Assembly: GCF_003555545.1 (NCBI RefSeq)
Contig: NZ_CP032157.1
Span: 2,174,546 to 2,238,545, forward strand
Reading direction: 5' to 3'
DNA length: 64,000 nucleotides
Origin: Paraflavitalea soli
GTDB taxonomy: Bacteria; Bacteroidota; Bacteroidia; Chitinophagales; Chitinophagaceae
Positions within the stretch are counted from its first letter, which is position 1. Each line of letters opens with the position of its first letter. The notes below the pieces were generated by a model. The model was not told the origin of the DNA. It searched no databases and worked only from the letters and a program-made list of their open reading frames with translations. The position numbers were made by a program, and so were the translations under genes. Positions 53,238 through 61,651 of this stretch are shown one piece after another.

Positions 53238-54251
53238 TCAAACAATATTCACTTCCCGTTCCAGCGTTACGCCAAAGGTAGACTGTACGCTTTGGAGTAT
53301 ATCTTCACTGAGGTCATAGATCTCTTTTCCCGTGGCATGGCCATAATTGACCAACACCAATGCCTGCCTGGCATGGCATCCGGCATCTCCCCTGCGTACG
53401 CCTTTCCATCCACATTGTTCAATAAGCCAGCCAGCTGCCAGCTTTACCGTACCATCGGCATTGGTATAACCAACGATCCCCGGAAATGTCGCCTGCAATG
53501 TTTGAAAGAATGCCGCTGGCACCGAAGGGTTTTTAAAGAAGCTGCCCGTATTGCCAATATCCTTGGGATCGGGCAATTTGGAGCGGCGGATATTGATCAC
53601 CGCCTGCGAAATGGCTTGTATGGTTAGCTGCTGCACCTGCATGCGTTCCAGTTCCTGTTCAATAGCTCCATAGGAGGTATGGAAGGTGGGGGTCTTATGA
53701 AGCCGGTAGGTAACACTGAGGATCACAAACTGATCGCGGAAGCGGCGTTTGAATACACTCTCCCGATAGCCGAAGTCGCAATCATTGAGGCTGAACACCT
53801 GCATCTTTTTATCGTGCAAATGAAAAGCTTCCAGCTCCTGGAACACATCTTTGATCTCTACCCCATAAGCGCCGATATTCTGCATGGGGCTGGCGCCTAC
53901 ATTACCAGGAATGAGTGAAAGGTTCTCTACACCAGCCAGGTTTCTGTGGAGGCAATATTCTACAAAGCCATGCCAGTTCTCTCCTGCCCCTGCTTTCACA
54001 TACACATAGTGATCATCTTCCGCCACTACCTGCATGCCCTTTACTTCATTCTTCAATACCCATCCGTCATAATCCTTGGTGAAAAGGATATTGCTGCCGC
54101 CGCCCAGGATCAGCGTTGGCGCTGAAGCACCCCGCGCTTCCATCAACTGTAACAAATCTTCAGCACTACTAAAAGAAGCGAATGACCGGGCCTTCACATC
54201 AATACCCATCGTATTGTAAGGCAGGAGGGAAATATTTTGCTGGATCTGCAT
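53238..54251 (-). CDS. murB: UDP-N-acetylenolpyruvoylglucosamine reductase
   Basis: A 337-residue cytoplasmic flavoprotein that reduces UDP-GlcNAc-enolpyruvate to UDP-MurNAc with NADPH, the second committed step of peptidoglycan synthesis. FAD-binding landmarks are APTLILGGGSNILF and LSLIPGNVGASPMQNIGAYG. The catalytic serine is in NTGSFFKNP, and AAGWLIEQCGWKG precedes the final domain. Length and the two inserted loops fit the type I (E. coli-like) enzyme. Promoter element at 54271-54278. Confidence 0.97.
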   Translation of the reverse strand: MQIQQNISLLPYNTMGIDVKARSFASFSSAEDLLQLMEARGASAPTLILGGGSNILFTKDYDGWVLKNEVKGMQVVAEDDHYVYVKAGAGENWHGFVEYCLHRNLAGVENLSLIPGNVGASPMQNIGAYGVEIKDVFQELEAFHLHDKKMQVFSLNDCDFGYRESVFKRRFRDQFVILSVTYRLHKTPTFHTSYGAIEQELERMQVQQLTIQAISQAVINIRRSKLPDPKDIGNTGSFFKNPSVPAAFFQTLQATFPGIVGYTNADGTVKLAAGWLIEQCGWKGVRRGDAGCHARQALVLVNYGHATGKEIYDLSEDILQSVQSTFGVTLEREVNIV

Positions 54252-54270
54252 AATGATAATTAAAACTGCT

Positions 54271-54278
54271 CAAATTTA
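54271..54278 (-). promoter_or_regulatory. -7 promoter element of murB
   Basis: TAAATTTG on the minus strand matches TAnnTTTG, 20 bp before the murB ATG. Confidence 0.55.
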
Positions 54279-54303
54279 ACCAGTGTCTGGCAAAAACAAC
54301 GAG

Positions 54304-54338
54304 CCATTGCCGATTGTCGACTGCCGATTGCCGACTAC
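54304..54338. repeat. Heptamer block (ATTGCCG type) between murB and priA
   Basis: ATTGCCG, ATTGTCG, ACTGCCG, ATTGCCG, ACTAC with period 7. It is the inverse of the AATCGGC-type heptamers at 30058-30120 and the same type as 60246-60276. It reaches the priA stop codon. Confidence 0.75.
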
Positions 54339-56785
54339 ATCGTATCCACATCCACGATCACTACCACTTTCTTAAAATACTGGTGATTATGCAGGATGGC
54401 GATTTGTTCCTGTATCTGTTGTTTGCAATGTTGAATGATCTGGGCCTCCCTGGGTAGTTTGATCAGGAGTTCCATGAGGTACTGGTTGCGTATGCGGTTT
54501 ACCACAGGTTCCGCCGGTCCTACCAGGTAGTTGCCGAAGGCTGTTTTGAGCGAAGCTGCTACACTATTGGCGGCTGCATCGGCCACATCTTTCACATAGT
54601 GTTTAAAAGTGAGCAGGATGCAGCGGGAGAAAGGCGGATAGGCAAACTGTTTCCTGCCCTCAATTTCATGCAGGTAAAACGAATGGTAATCGTGTTGCTG
54701 TACATACCCCAGCACCGGGTGCCTGGTATTGGACACCTGTATCATTACATGCCCCTGTGTATCCTTTCGGCCTGCCCGCCCGCTTACCTGTTCCATTAGC
54801 TGGAATGCCCGTTCATTGACCCGGAAATCGGCAAAGCTCAGCAGACTGTCTGCATCGAGGATGCCTACCAGTTCCACATGTTCAAAATCCAGTCCTTTCA
54901 CCACCATCTGCGTACCCACCAGCATATCGAGCTTTTGCTGTTCAAACTGCTGAATGAGACTGTCATGGGCAGTTTTCCCCTTTACACTGTCCACATCCAT
55001 GCGCGCGATCCTGTATTTGGGAAACATTTCCTCCAGCTGCTCTTCAATTTTCTCTGTGCCGAAATTGCGCGTCAGGAACCGGTCGCTGCCACAGGCCATA
55101 CAGGTATACACCGGTGGATAGACGGTACCACAATAATGGCAATGGAGTTTGTTGGTGTTCTTGTGAAAGGTAAGCGACACATCACAATACTTACACTGTG
55201 GTATCCAGCCGCAGGCCTGGCATATCTGGTAGGGCGAATAGCCCCGGCGATTCTGGAAAAGGATCACCTGCTTGTTCTTTTGCAGTGTATTTTCAATCGC
55301 TGCCTGTAGCTCCGGCGAAATGATCACCTTGTCCCTGTCGGGCCTGAGTATTTTCTTGGTATCGATGATATTGATGATGGGCAGTTGTACGCCGCCAAAC
55401 CGTTCATTGAGGGTTACGAACCCATACTTTTGGGTTTGCGCATTGTAATAGCTTTCTACAGAGGGGGTGGCGCTGCCCAATAATACCCGGGCATTGAAGA
55501 GTGAGGCATAATACACCGCTCCATCACGCGCGTGGTAGCGCGGCGCGGGGTCCTGCTGCTTGTAAGAGGCATCATGCTCTTCATCGCCTACGATCAACCC
55601 AAGATCGCTGAACGGAAGGAACAAAGAAGAACGGGCGCCCAACACGATCTTCAACTCGCCATTTTTCACCTTATTCCAGATCTCCAGTCTTTCATTCTGG
55701 TTAAACTTGCTGTGATAGATACCGATATAACCACCGAAATGCCTTTGCAGGCGGCGGATGATCTGGGAGGTGAGCGCGATCTCGGGCAACAGGTAAAGCA
55801 CCTGTTTGCCCTTACGTACAAATTGCTCTATGAGCTTAATATATACCTGCGTTTTTCCACTGGAGGTAACGCCGTGCAGCAGGCAAACCGGTTTTTCCAC
55901 CAGCGAAGCCTGCACCGCTTCCAGTGCTGTTTGCTGTGCAGGTGTAAGCGTAAAATCGATATTGATATTCCGGGGCAGGTACATCAACCTGTCCACATGC
56001 CTTTTCTCCAGGAAGAGGATATGCTTGTCTACCAGCCCCTTCAATTGGGCATCCGTAGCATTGCTTTTTTTGAGAAGCTGCGGTTTGGACACCTCGCCTT
56101 CTGTTTTCATGAGGTGCAGGTAACTGAGCAATAGCTCCATTTGCTTTTCCGCCCGCTGTAGTTTCTTGTCCTCATTCAACAGTTTTGCCAGTTCATCCTC
56201 ATTGTCGTAAACAGGATTCAACAATACAAAGGTCTCTTTCTTGGGCGTATAGGTTTCTTTCAGGGCCTCCCATACAAAACAAACCTTTTTATCGATCAGC
56301 CTTTTGATGACGGGGTATACATGCGAGGAGTCCAGCAACTGCTGCACCTCTCCTATCTTCAGCTCTTTCTTCAACAGGAGCGCCTCTCCTACCAGGTATT
56401 CATCATGGTCGAGCTGGTCGAAATTCTCGCCGTACTCTTCATTGAATACCAGCTGCGTTTCGCTGCTCAATTTGAAGTGCGAAGGGAGTGCTGCGGCCAT
56501 TACCTCTCCTTCACTGCACATATAATACCGGGCGATCCATTCCCACAGTTTCAGTTGTTCGGGGTAAACAATGGGCTCTGCATCCAACACATTGAGGATA
56601 TCCTTGGCTTCAAAGAATTCCGGCCTTTCATCATGTATCCTCTTTACAACCCCTGCATACCTTTTGGTTTGCTTTAAACCTACTTCCACACGCACGCCCG
56701 GCTTTACCTGCTCCAGCAAATGCTCAGGTACTGCCCAGGTATAGTTCTTAGGTAAAGCCAGCGGGATGATCACTTCTGCAAACAA
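54335..56785 (-). CDS. priA: Primosomal protein N' (replication restart helicase)
   Basis: An 816-residue superfamily 2 helicase that reloads DnaB at stalled forks. Features in order: the N-terminal 3' DNA-binding domain (FAEVIIPLALPKNYTWAVPE), Walker A in LLHGVTSSGKTQVYIKLIEQ, the DEEH box in LIVGDEEHDASYKQ, the HARDGAVYYA motif, eight zinc-binding cysteines (CQACGWIPQCKYC, then CHYCG and CMACGS), and QVSGRAGRKDTQG. No ATG exists near the family start: the codon matching residue 1 is TTG at 56785, preceded in frame by sequence that is not PriA-like, so TTG initiation is likely. Confidence 0.95.
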   Translation of the reverse strand: MFAEVIIPLALPKNYTWAVPEHLLEQVKPGVRVEVGLKQTKRYAGVVKRIHDERPEFFEAKDILNVLDAEPIVYPEQLKLWEWIARYYMCSEGEVMAAALPSHFKLSSETQLVFNEEYGENFDQLDHDEYLVGEALLLKKELKIGEVQQLLDSSHVYPVIKRLIDKKVCFVWEALKETYTPKKETFVLLNPVYDNEDELAKLLNEDKKLQRAEKQMELLLSYLHLMKTEGEVSKPQLLKKSNATDAQLKGLVDKHILFLEKRHVDRLMYLPRNINIDFTLTPAQQTALEAVQASLVEKPVCLLHGVTSSGKTQVYIKLIEQFVRKGKQVLYLLPEIALTSQIIRRLQRHFGGYIGIYHSKFNQNERLEIWNKVKNGELKIVLGARSSLFLPFSDLGLIVGDEEHDASYKQQDPAPRYHARDGAVYYASLFNARVLLGSATPSVESYYNAQTQKYGFVTLNERFGGVQLPIINIIDTKKILRPDRDKVIISPELQAAIENTLQKNKQVILFQNRRGYSPYQICQACGWIPQCKYCDVSLTFHKNTNKLHCHYCGTVYPPVYTCMACGSDRFLTRNFGTEKIEEQLEEMFPKYRIARMDVDSVKGKTAHDSLIQQFEQQKLDMLVGTQMVVKGLDFEHVELVGILDADSLLSFADFRVNERAFQLMEQVSGRAGRKDTQGHVMIQVSNTRHPVLGYVQQHDYHSFYLHEIEGRKQFAYPPFSRCILLTFKHYVKDVADAAANSVAASLKTAFGNYLVGPAEPVVNRIRNQYLMELLIKLPREAQIIQHCKQQIQEQIAILHNHQYFKKVVVIVDVDTM

Positions 56786-56824
56786 ATCAAAAAGATTTAA
56801 ACCGCAATATACGTGTTGTTTCGC

Positions 56825-56986
56825 GTTTTGAGTTTCGGGTTTAGCGTTGCTGCCGCGCTTTAAAGAAGTTGATTATTTATCGGCTGTTTGATACAGCACT
56901 GTTGCGCTTTCAGTGGTTTTCGGTTTAGTCAATAAGTTCCACCTGAAGAACCCGAAACACCAAACTCCAAACACGACACGCGAAAT
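56825..56986. repeat. Inverted heptamer pair between the acyltransferase gene and priA
   Basis: Left block (56825-56857): GTTTTGA, GTTTCGG, GTTTAGC, then GTTGCTGCCGCG. Right block (56952-56986): CCGAAAC, ACCAAAC, TCCAAAC, ACGACAC, GCGAAAT. The blocks are complementary and enclose about 95 bp without a gene. The right block reaches the stop codon of the acyltransferase. Confidence 0.85.
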
Positions 56987-57744
56987 TATTCGATCCAGGA
57001 AGCTTTGTATTCCTTCAACTTTTGCTCCATGATATTGTATACCTGTTGCTTCAGCGCGGGCAGGTCTTTGTTCGTCATGCCATTCACGGGAATGGGCGCC
57101 AGGAATACCGATCTCGAACGACCGGGGTTAAGGGAAAATATACTGCGGTAGTGCATCCTGGAGTAGGCATCGAGGAAAAGGACAGGTTTGATGGGTGTTT
57201 GCGTTTCTATAGCGATGCGAAAGGCGCCATCATAGAAATCCTTCACCGGCTGATGCGTTTCATTGAAGGTGCCTTCGGGAAATAGGAAGATAGAGATGCC
57301 TTTTTTGATCACCGATTTCAGCACCCGTACACTGCGGGCCCGGTTCTCGGCACTGCTCCTGTCTACTGTTACCACCGCATTCCTGTAGATAATACCAAAT
57401 ACCGGTATTTTAGACATTTCTACTTTGCCCAGCACCCGCACAGGCTGGCGGAGCGTAGCTACAATGATCGGCGCGTCGAGGTAGGAAATATGATTGGCGA
57501 CAAAAATGTATTGTTCCTTTTTATCATGCGGCACTTCGTACAGGTTGCGGTGCCGGATACCGATCAGGAAAAACCATATTTCACCCCACATAATACATAC
57601 ACCGTAAATAAAATTGCCCCCTTTGATCTTGCCAAAAAAAGAAGCGATCAGCACCCAGGGCACTACCAGGAGCATCAATATGATAAACACAAGAGTAGCA
57701 TAGATACAATAGATCCACCGTAACAGGGTGAAGAGGTATTTCAT
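56986..57744 (-). CDS. Lysophospholipid acyltransferase (PlsC-type)
   Basis: A 252-residue membrane enzyme. Two N-terminal hydrophobic segments (about 4-40) are followed by the acyltransferase motifs: NHISYLDAP (HxxxxD catalytic pair), a basic VRVLGKVEMSKIPVFGIIYR segment, LFPEGTF, and KPVLFLDA. It should transfer a fatty acyl chain to the sn-2 position of 1-acylglycerol 3-phosphate in phospholipid synthesis, although Bacteroidota often have several such enzymes with other acceptors. Confidence 0.93.
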   Translation of the reverse strand: MKYLFTLLRWIYCIYATLVFIILMLLVVPWVLIASFFGKIKGGNFIYGVCIMWGEIWFFLIGIRHRNLYEVPHDKKEQYIFVANHISYLDAPIIVATLRQPVRVLGKVEMSKIPVFGIIYRNAVVTVDRSSAENRARSVRVLKSVIKKGISIFLFPEGTFNETHQPVKDFYDGAFRIAIETQTPIKPVLFLDAYSRMHYRSIFSLNPGRSRSVFLAPIPVNGMTNKDLPALKQQVYNIMEQKLKEYKASWIE

Positions 57745-57796
57745 GGGGCACTTTCGGTATTAGAATAGGGGAAAATAAGCATTTAGTTTGAGAAAA

Positions 57797-57883
57797 GCTA
57801 CGAGCGGTGAGCCACGAGCTGCGAGCCTTTCGCCCGGAATTAACAAACTACCTGCTCGCAGCTCGAAGCTGGTAGCTCGCAGC
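57797..57883. repeat. Inverted heptamer pair (GCTGCGA type)
   Basis: Left block: GCTACGA, GCGGTGA, GCCACGA, GCTGCGA (57797-57824). Right block: TCGCAGC, TCGAAGC, TGGTAGC, TCGCAGC (57856-57883). The two are complementary with a body of about 30 bp. The pair fills the gap between the acyltransferase start and the stop codon of the DUF4258 gene. Confidence 0.85.
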
Positions 57884-58372
57884 CTATTTACAATCGCAGG
57901 TCCAGTCCGTATCCAGGTCAATGACCGTGATCACCAGCATACCACGGCTGGTGGGAGCAAATACAATGCGCACCTGCTGACCATCGTGTGTTCTGCCTTC
58001 TAAAGCATATTTAGGGTCAGGCCGGCCGGCGGGTTCACTCTTCCGTTCATTGATCACTCCCTGCTCCAGGATCTCTTTTACTTCGCTTTCGTCGATATGG
58101 CGGCAGCCCATCCGGCAGCGGGCATGTTTGGTATAGATCAGCTTGCCCACCCGGCGGTCGAATCTATTTTCCCGTACGGGTTTATCACTGGGCGGATCGG
58201 TGGCACGGCCAGGCTCCCGGGGGCCGGGGTCGGTCCTGTCCTTCCTGCTTTCCTGCTCCTGCCTGGGCTTTTCGCTTTCTTTTTCGCGTGAGCGATTGTT
58301 ATTCAATACGATACCTACTGCAATAGCAAGCACTATTAAAGCGACCGAAACAGGGCCCCGCGTCTTTTTCAT
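57884..58372 (-). CDS. DUF4258-domain protein with N-terminal membrane anchor
   Basis: A 162-residue protein. One membrane helix at 8-24, a long charged linker rich in Glu, Arg and Pro (about 27-75), then a DUF4258 domain (about 76-160) with YTKHARCRMGCRHIDESEVK, ILEQGVINERKSE, YALEGRTHDGQQVRIVFAPT and a C-terminal CDC. DUF4258 proteins are related in fold to toxin-like RNases of the RelE/BrnT kind, but no partner antitoxin is next to it. The membrane anchor makes a classical toxin role less likely. Confidence 0.85.
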   Translation of the reverse strand: MKKTRGPVSVALIVLAIAVGIVLNNNRSREKESEKPRQEQESRKDRTDPGPREPGRATDPPSDKPVRENRFDRRVGKLIYTKHARCRMGCRHIDESEVKEILEQGVINERKSEPAGRPDPKYALEGRTHDGQQVRIVFAPTSRGMLVITVIDLDTDWTCDCK

Positions 58373-58394
58373 GCGCCAAATTAAGGAATTCCAT

Positions 58395-58561
58395 GTTTCG
58401 CGTGTCGGGTCTAGCGTTTCGTGTTCTATTATTGCGGGAATGCTTCACCATCTCCTTACCCGCGAATACCGTCCGTGTTTCTCTACCAGACCAGCCAGAA
58501 ACTTAGTCAATCAGTTAAAAGTGCGGCAGCAACCCGAAACCCGACACCCGAAACTCCAAAC
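58395..58561. repeat. Inverted heptamer pair upstream of mtaB
   Basis: Left block (58395-58427): GTTTCGC, GTGTCGG, GTCTAGC, GTTTCGT, GTTCT. Right block (58523-58561): GCGGCAGCAA, then CCGAAAC, CCGACAC, CCGAAAC, TCCAAAC. The arms are complementary and surround about 95 bp with no gene. It lies between two divergent genes, so it is not a terminator in position. Confidence 0.85.
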
Positions 58562-58572
58562 CTAATTCCCCG

Positions 58573-58580
58573 TATCTTTG
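58573..58580 (+). promoter_or_regulatory. -7 promoter element of mtaB
   Basis: TATCTTTG followed by CC is a perfect TAnnTTTG match only 7 bp before the ATG, so the mRNA leader must be very short or absent. Confidence 0.6.
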
Positions 58581-58587
58581 CCCCGTC

Positions 58588-59862
58588 ATGGCAGAAAAAA
58601 GGACAGTAGCATTTCATACACTTGGTTGTAAGCTCAATTTTTCAGAGACCTCCTCGCTTTCCCGGTTACTGGAAAATGAAGGATTTGAGAAGACTGACTT
58701 TGAGAATCAGGCAGATGTGTATGTTATCAACACCTGTTCGGTTACGGATAATGCCGATAAGGAGTGCCGTCATCTGGTACGCCGCATTCAGCGCAAATCG
58801 CCCGAAAGCCTGGTTGTGATCACCGGCTGCTATGCCCAGTTAAAACCAAAGGAAATAGCCGAAATACCGGGCGTAGACCTGGTACTGGGCGCCGCTGAAA
58901 AGTTCAATATAGCCCATCATATCCGCGAACTGGCAAAAGGCGACTCGGCCAAAATATGCAGTTGCGATATTGAGACCATCACGGGATTCAATGCTTCCTA
59001 TTCTTTAAATGACAGGACCCGCACTTTTCTCAAAGTGCAGGATGGCTGTGATTATAACTGCTCTTTCTGCACCATTCCCATGGCCCGGGGGAAAAGCCGT
59101 AGTGATACCATAACCAATGTGTTGCGCAATGTAGCCGAACTGGCCACCACCAGTGTGAAGGAGATCGTTTTAACAGGGGTGAACCTGGGAGATTTTGGAA
59201 AGGGTCCGGACGGCAACAAAAAGCAGGAAGAGACCTTTTTCGACCTGATCCGGGAGCTGGACAAGGTACAGGGCATCGAACGCTACCGCATCTCCTCCAT
59301 AGAACCCAACCTGCTCACCAACGAGATCATTGAATTTGTAGCCAACAGCAACAAGTTCATGCCTCACTTCCATATTCCCCTGCAAAGCGGCAGTAATCAT
59401 ATGCTGGGACTCATGAGAAGGCGATATAAGCGCGAATTGTACGCCGATCGCGTAAGGCTCATCAAAACCCTCATGCCTCATTGTGCCATCGGTGTCGACG
59501 TCATTGTAGGCTTCCCCGGCGAGTCAAATGACCATTTCAAAGAAACTTTTGACTTTTTGCACGCGCTTGACGTAACTTATCTCCACGTTTTCACGTATTC
59601 AGAGAGGGACAATACCAAAGCATTGGAAATTGAGCCCGTAGTTCCGATCCATATCCGCAATGAAAGAAATAAAACGCTGCGCAACTTGTCCTATATGAAA
59701 ATGCAGTACTTTACCCAACTGCATGCTGGTCAAACACGTAAAGTGTTATTTGAAAGGCAGGATAAAAATGGTATCATGGAAGGTTATACCGACAACTACA
59801 TTAAAGTAACCATGCCTTACAGAGCCGACTACGCCAACCAGGTAACAGACTGTACTTTGTAA
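58588..59862 (+). CDS. mtaB: tRNA t6A37 methylthiotransferase
   Basis: A 424-residue radical SAM enzyme with the methylthiotransferase layout. The N-terminal domain binds one iron-sulfur cluster (cysteines in TLGCKLN, INTCSV and TGCYAQ). The radical SAM core has CxxxCxxC in DGCDYNCSFCTIPMARG, and a C-terminal TRAM-like end follows. The opening FHTLGCKLNFSETSSLSR is typical of MtaB (acting on threonylcarbamoyl-adenosine 37 of tRNA) rather than MiaB or RimO. The modification supports accurate decoding of ANN codons. Confidence 0.92.
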   Translation: MAEKRTVAFHTLGCKLNFSETSSLSRLLENEGFEKTDFENQADVYVINTCSVTDNADKECRHLVRRIQRKSPESLVVITGCYAQLKPKEIAEIPGVDLVLGAAEKFNIAHHIRELAKGDSAKICSCDIETITGFNASYSLNDRTRTFLKVQDGCDYNCSFCTIPMARGKSRSDTITNVLRNVAELATTSVKEIVLTGVNLGDFGKGPDGNKKQEETFFDLIRELDKVQGIERYRISSIEPNLLTNEIIEFVANSNKFMPHFHIPLQSGSNHMLGLMRRRYKRELYADRVRLIKTLMPHCAIGVDVIVGFPGESNDHFKETFDFLHALDVTYLHVFTYSERDNTKALEIEPVVPIHIRNERNKTLRNLSYMKMQYFTQLHAGQTRKVLFERQDKNGIMEGYTDNYIKVTMPYRADYANQVTDCTL

Positions 59863-59901
59863 ACAATTGTGAATTGCTGAGTGTTAGTACAAATGGATAG
59901 T

Positions 59902-60192
59902 ATGAAAAAATTCCAGGTTACGATACATTTTGAAATGGACGACGAGTTCATGTCCCTGGTTCCCTCCCACCGTGTATATATTGATACACTCATAGAAAAG
60001 GGGATCATAGATCAGTATGTAGTGTCTATGGAAACACAACGTGTGTGGATCACTTTTACGGCACAGGACAAAACTGAGATTGAAGAATACCTTGTTAAAT
60101 CTCCCATTCACCGATACTGGACCTACGAGATCGACGAACTCTTTATCTACGATGGTCAACATTACCGCCTTCCCGCTGTGCAGCTGAACTAA
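59902..60192 (+). CDS. YCII/muconolactone-isomerase-like small protein
   Basis: A 96-residue protein from ATG 59902 (MKKFQVTIHFEMDDEF); GTG 59881 and ATG 59893 are possible earlier starts. The single ferredoxin-like domain (HRVYIDTLIEKGIIDQYVVS, then RVWITFTAQDKTEIEEYLVK) fits the dimeric alpha/beta-barrel group that includes YCII proteins. Such proteins bind small ligands; function here is unknown. It follows mtaB by 39 bp and may be co-transcribed. Confidence 0.75.
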   Translation: MKKFQVTIHFEMDDEFMSLVPSHRVYIDTLIEKGIIDQYVVSMETQRVWITFTAQDKTEIEEYLVKSPIHRYWTYEIDELFIYDGQHYRLPAVQLN

Positions 60193-60245
60193 TACCTGTT
60201 TTCTTCCACACCGCAAGCGTGAACGTGATCAGCAGTCAGGGACAT

Positions 60246-60276
60246 ATTGCCGATTCACGACTGCCGATTGCTGATT
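60246..60276. repeat. Heptamer block (ATTGCCG type)
   Basis: ATTGCCG, ATTCACG, ACTGCCG, ATTGCTG, ATTAAT with period 7, between the YCII-like gene and the convergent YdcF-like gene. It is the same heptamer type as 54304-54338. Confidence 0.7.
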
Positions 60277-60838
60277 AATATACCAGCCAGTATTTATAAA
60301 AGGCCGGAAACTCTCTGGTAAGGCCAAACCAATCTTTTATTGCACTGTATTTAGAACAGTCGCCTTCTACTGCGGAGAACCCCATTTTTTTAACAATGTA
60401 TTTGGAACGGGTAATATGGTAGAAACTGGTGGCTACTACAGCTGACCTGCATTGTGCCGTTTGATTCCACGTCAGGAAATTCTTAGCGGTGAGGTAGCTG
60501 TTATTGCCATAATTGTCTACCACGATCGCCGAATCGGGTACGCCCTGCTCCAGCAGGTAATGACGCATACCATCGCCTTCAGGATAATCGGAAGTGCCAA
60601 TCCCACCGCTTACGAATATTTTCTTCACCTGGTGGTTGCGGTAGAGATCCAATGCCGCATCTACCCGCCCCTGCAGCCAGGGTGATAAACTACCATCCTT
60701 AAAAACCGTACTGCCCAGAACGATGGCCACATCAGCCTGACCTTTAAAGTCACGCATTCCATCCTGTACAACCCAAAGACAATGTAAAAAGAACCAGGCG
60801 AGGAAGAAAAGGGAAAAGATCCGGAGCTTATTTAACAT
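60275..60838 (-). CDS. YdcF/SanA-like DUF218 protein
   Basis: A 187-residue protein with one N-terminal membrane anchor (about 7-25) and a DUF218 domain: ADVAIVLGSTVFKDGSLSPW, KKIFVSGGIGTSDYPEGDGM, NNSYLTAKNFL and AVVATSFYHITRSKYIVKKM. ElyC, SanA and YdcF belong to this superfamily and are linked to cell-envelope integrity and undecaprenyl-lipid metabolism in enterobacteria. The domain probably faces the periplasm. It is a single gene. Confidence 0.88.
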   Translation of the reverse strand: MLNKLRIFSLFFLAWFFLHCLWVVQDGMRDFKGQADVAIVLGSTVFKDGSLSPWLQGRVDAALDLYRNHQVKKIFVSGGIGTSDYPEGDGMRHYLLEQGVPDSAIVVDNYGNNSYLTAKNFLTWNQTAQCRSAVVATSFYHITRSKYIVKKMGFSAVEGDCSKYSAIKDWFGLTREFPAFYKYWLVY

Positions 60839-60872
60839 GAAGGAATTTTAATAGGTCAATACACACAGATAA

Positions 60873-61017
60873 ATTTCGGGTTTCGGGTGTAGCGTTTCGG
60901 GTTCTTTGGTTCGAAGAAGCTGACTAAATTTTGTCTTCCTGTAAACGAAGTGGCCCTTATTCAACAAGCTCAAATCGCGGCAGCAACTCAAAACACGAAA
61001 CCCCAAACACGAAACTT
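60873..61017. repeat. Inverted heptamer pair between ydcF-like gene and tag
   Basis: Left block (60873-60905): ATTTCGG, GTTTCGG, GTGTAGC, GTTTCGG, GTTCT. Right block (60977-61017): GCGGCAGCAA, then ACTCAAA, ACACGAA, ACCCCAA, ACACGAA, ACTT. It shares both end types with the element at 58395-58561 and the GCGGCAGCAA core is identical. It ends on the tag stop codon. Confidence 0.85.
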
Positions 61018-61579
61018 ATACGCTGGTTGCCCAAACAGGCTTTTCTTTTAATATTTTCTTATAAACGGGACAAGATGGGATATGCGCACCCGGCAGGTAG
61101 CCGATGCTCATCAGGAAAGAGTGGACAATCTCGCCGCCGGTAAACAGGAATGTCTTTTTAAAGAGTTTCACCCATTCTTCTTTCGTGAGCAGGTGATGAT
61201 CCTGCAGCCATTGCTGGAAAGAGCCTGCTTCCTGTTGTATCTGCCTGATGCGTTTGGCATTTTCAATGGCCGCATTGATCTTTAAGCGGTTCCGGATAAT
61301 ACCTTCGTCCTCCAGGAGACGGGCGATCTTTTTATCCGTATACCGGGCCACTTTTTCGATGGCAAAATTGTCAAAGGCTGCGTAGAAATGATCCTTCTTT
61401 TTCAGGATGGTGAGCCAGCTGAGGCCGGCCTGGTTGATCTCAAGTACCAACCTGGCAAACAATTCATTGTCGTCATGGATCGGAAACCCGTATTCGTAAT
61501 CATGATAGTGAATATGCACATTGCCGGGCTCCATCTGCCATACGGCCTCGCAATAACTTCTTTTGGGCGCCTGTTGCAT
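61016..61579 (-). CDS. tag: DNA-3-methyladenine glycosylase I
   Basis: A 187-residue base-excision repair enzyme that removes 3-methyladenine from alkylated DNA. The zinc-snap ligands of the family are in place: Cys in KRSYCEAVW, His in HYHDYEYG, and the His/Cys pair in GAHIPSC near the C-terminus. EINQAGLSWLTILKKKDHFY contains the substrate-binding Glu and Trp of the active pocket. Length and order are standard. It has a promoter element at 61644-61651. Confidence 0.95.
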   Translation of the reverse strand: MQQAPKRSYCEAVWQMEPGNVHIHYHDYEYGFPIHDDNELFARLVLEINQAGLSWLTILKKKDHFYAAFDNFAIEKVARYTDKKIARLLEDEGIIRNRLKINAAIENAKRIRQIQQEAGSFQQWLQDHHLLTKEEWVKLFKKTFLFTGGEIVHSFLMSIGYLPGAHIPSCPVYKKILKEKPVWATSV

Positions 61580-61643
61580 GTAATGGGTAGTTGATGCCGC
61601 TTTCCTTCCGGTTGGTTTAGCTCAGGAATGAAAATGCAGTGTT

Positions 61644-61651
61644 CAAAATTA
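61644..61651 (-). promoter_or_regulatory. -7 promoter element of tag
   Basis: TAATTTTG on the minus strand matches TAnnTTTG, about 65 bp before the start codon. Confidence 0.5.

Noticed and set aside
57884-58372. DUF4258 gene as a toxin of a toxin-antitoxin pair
   Set aside because: No small antitoxin gene is adjacent and the protein has an N-terminal membrane anchor, so the sequence does not support it.
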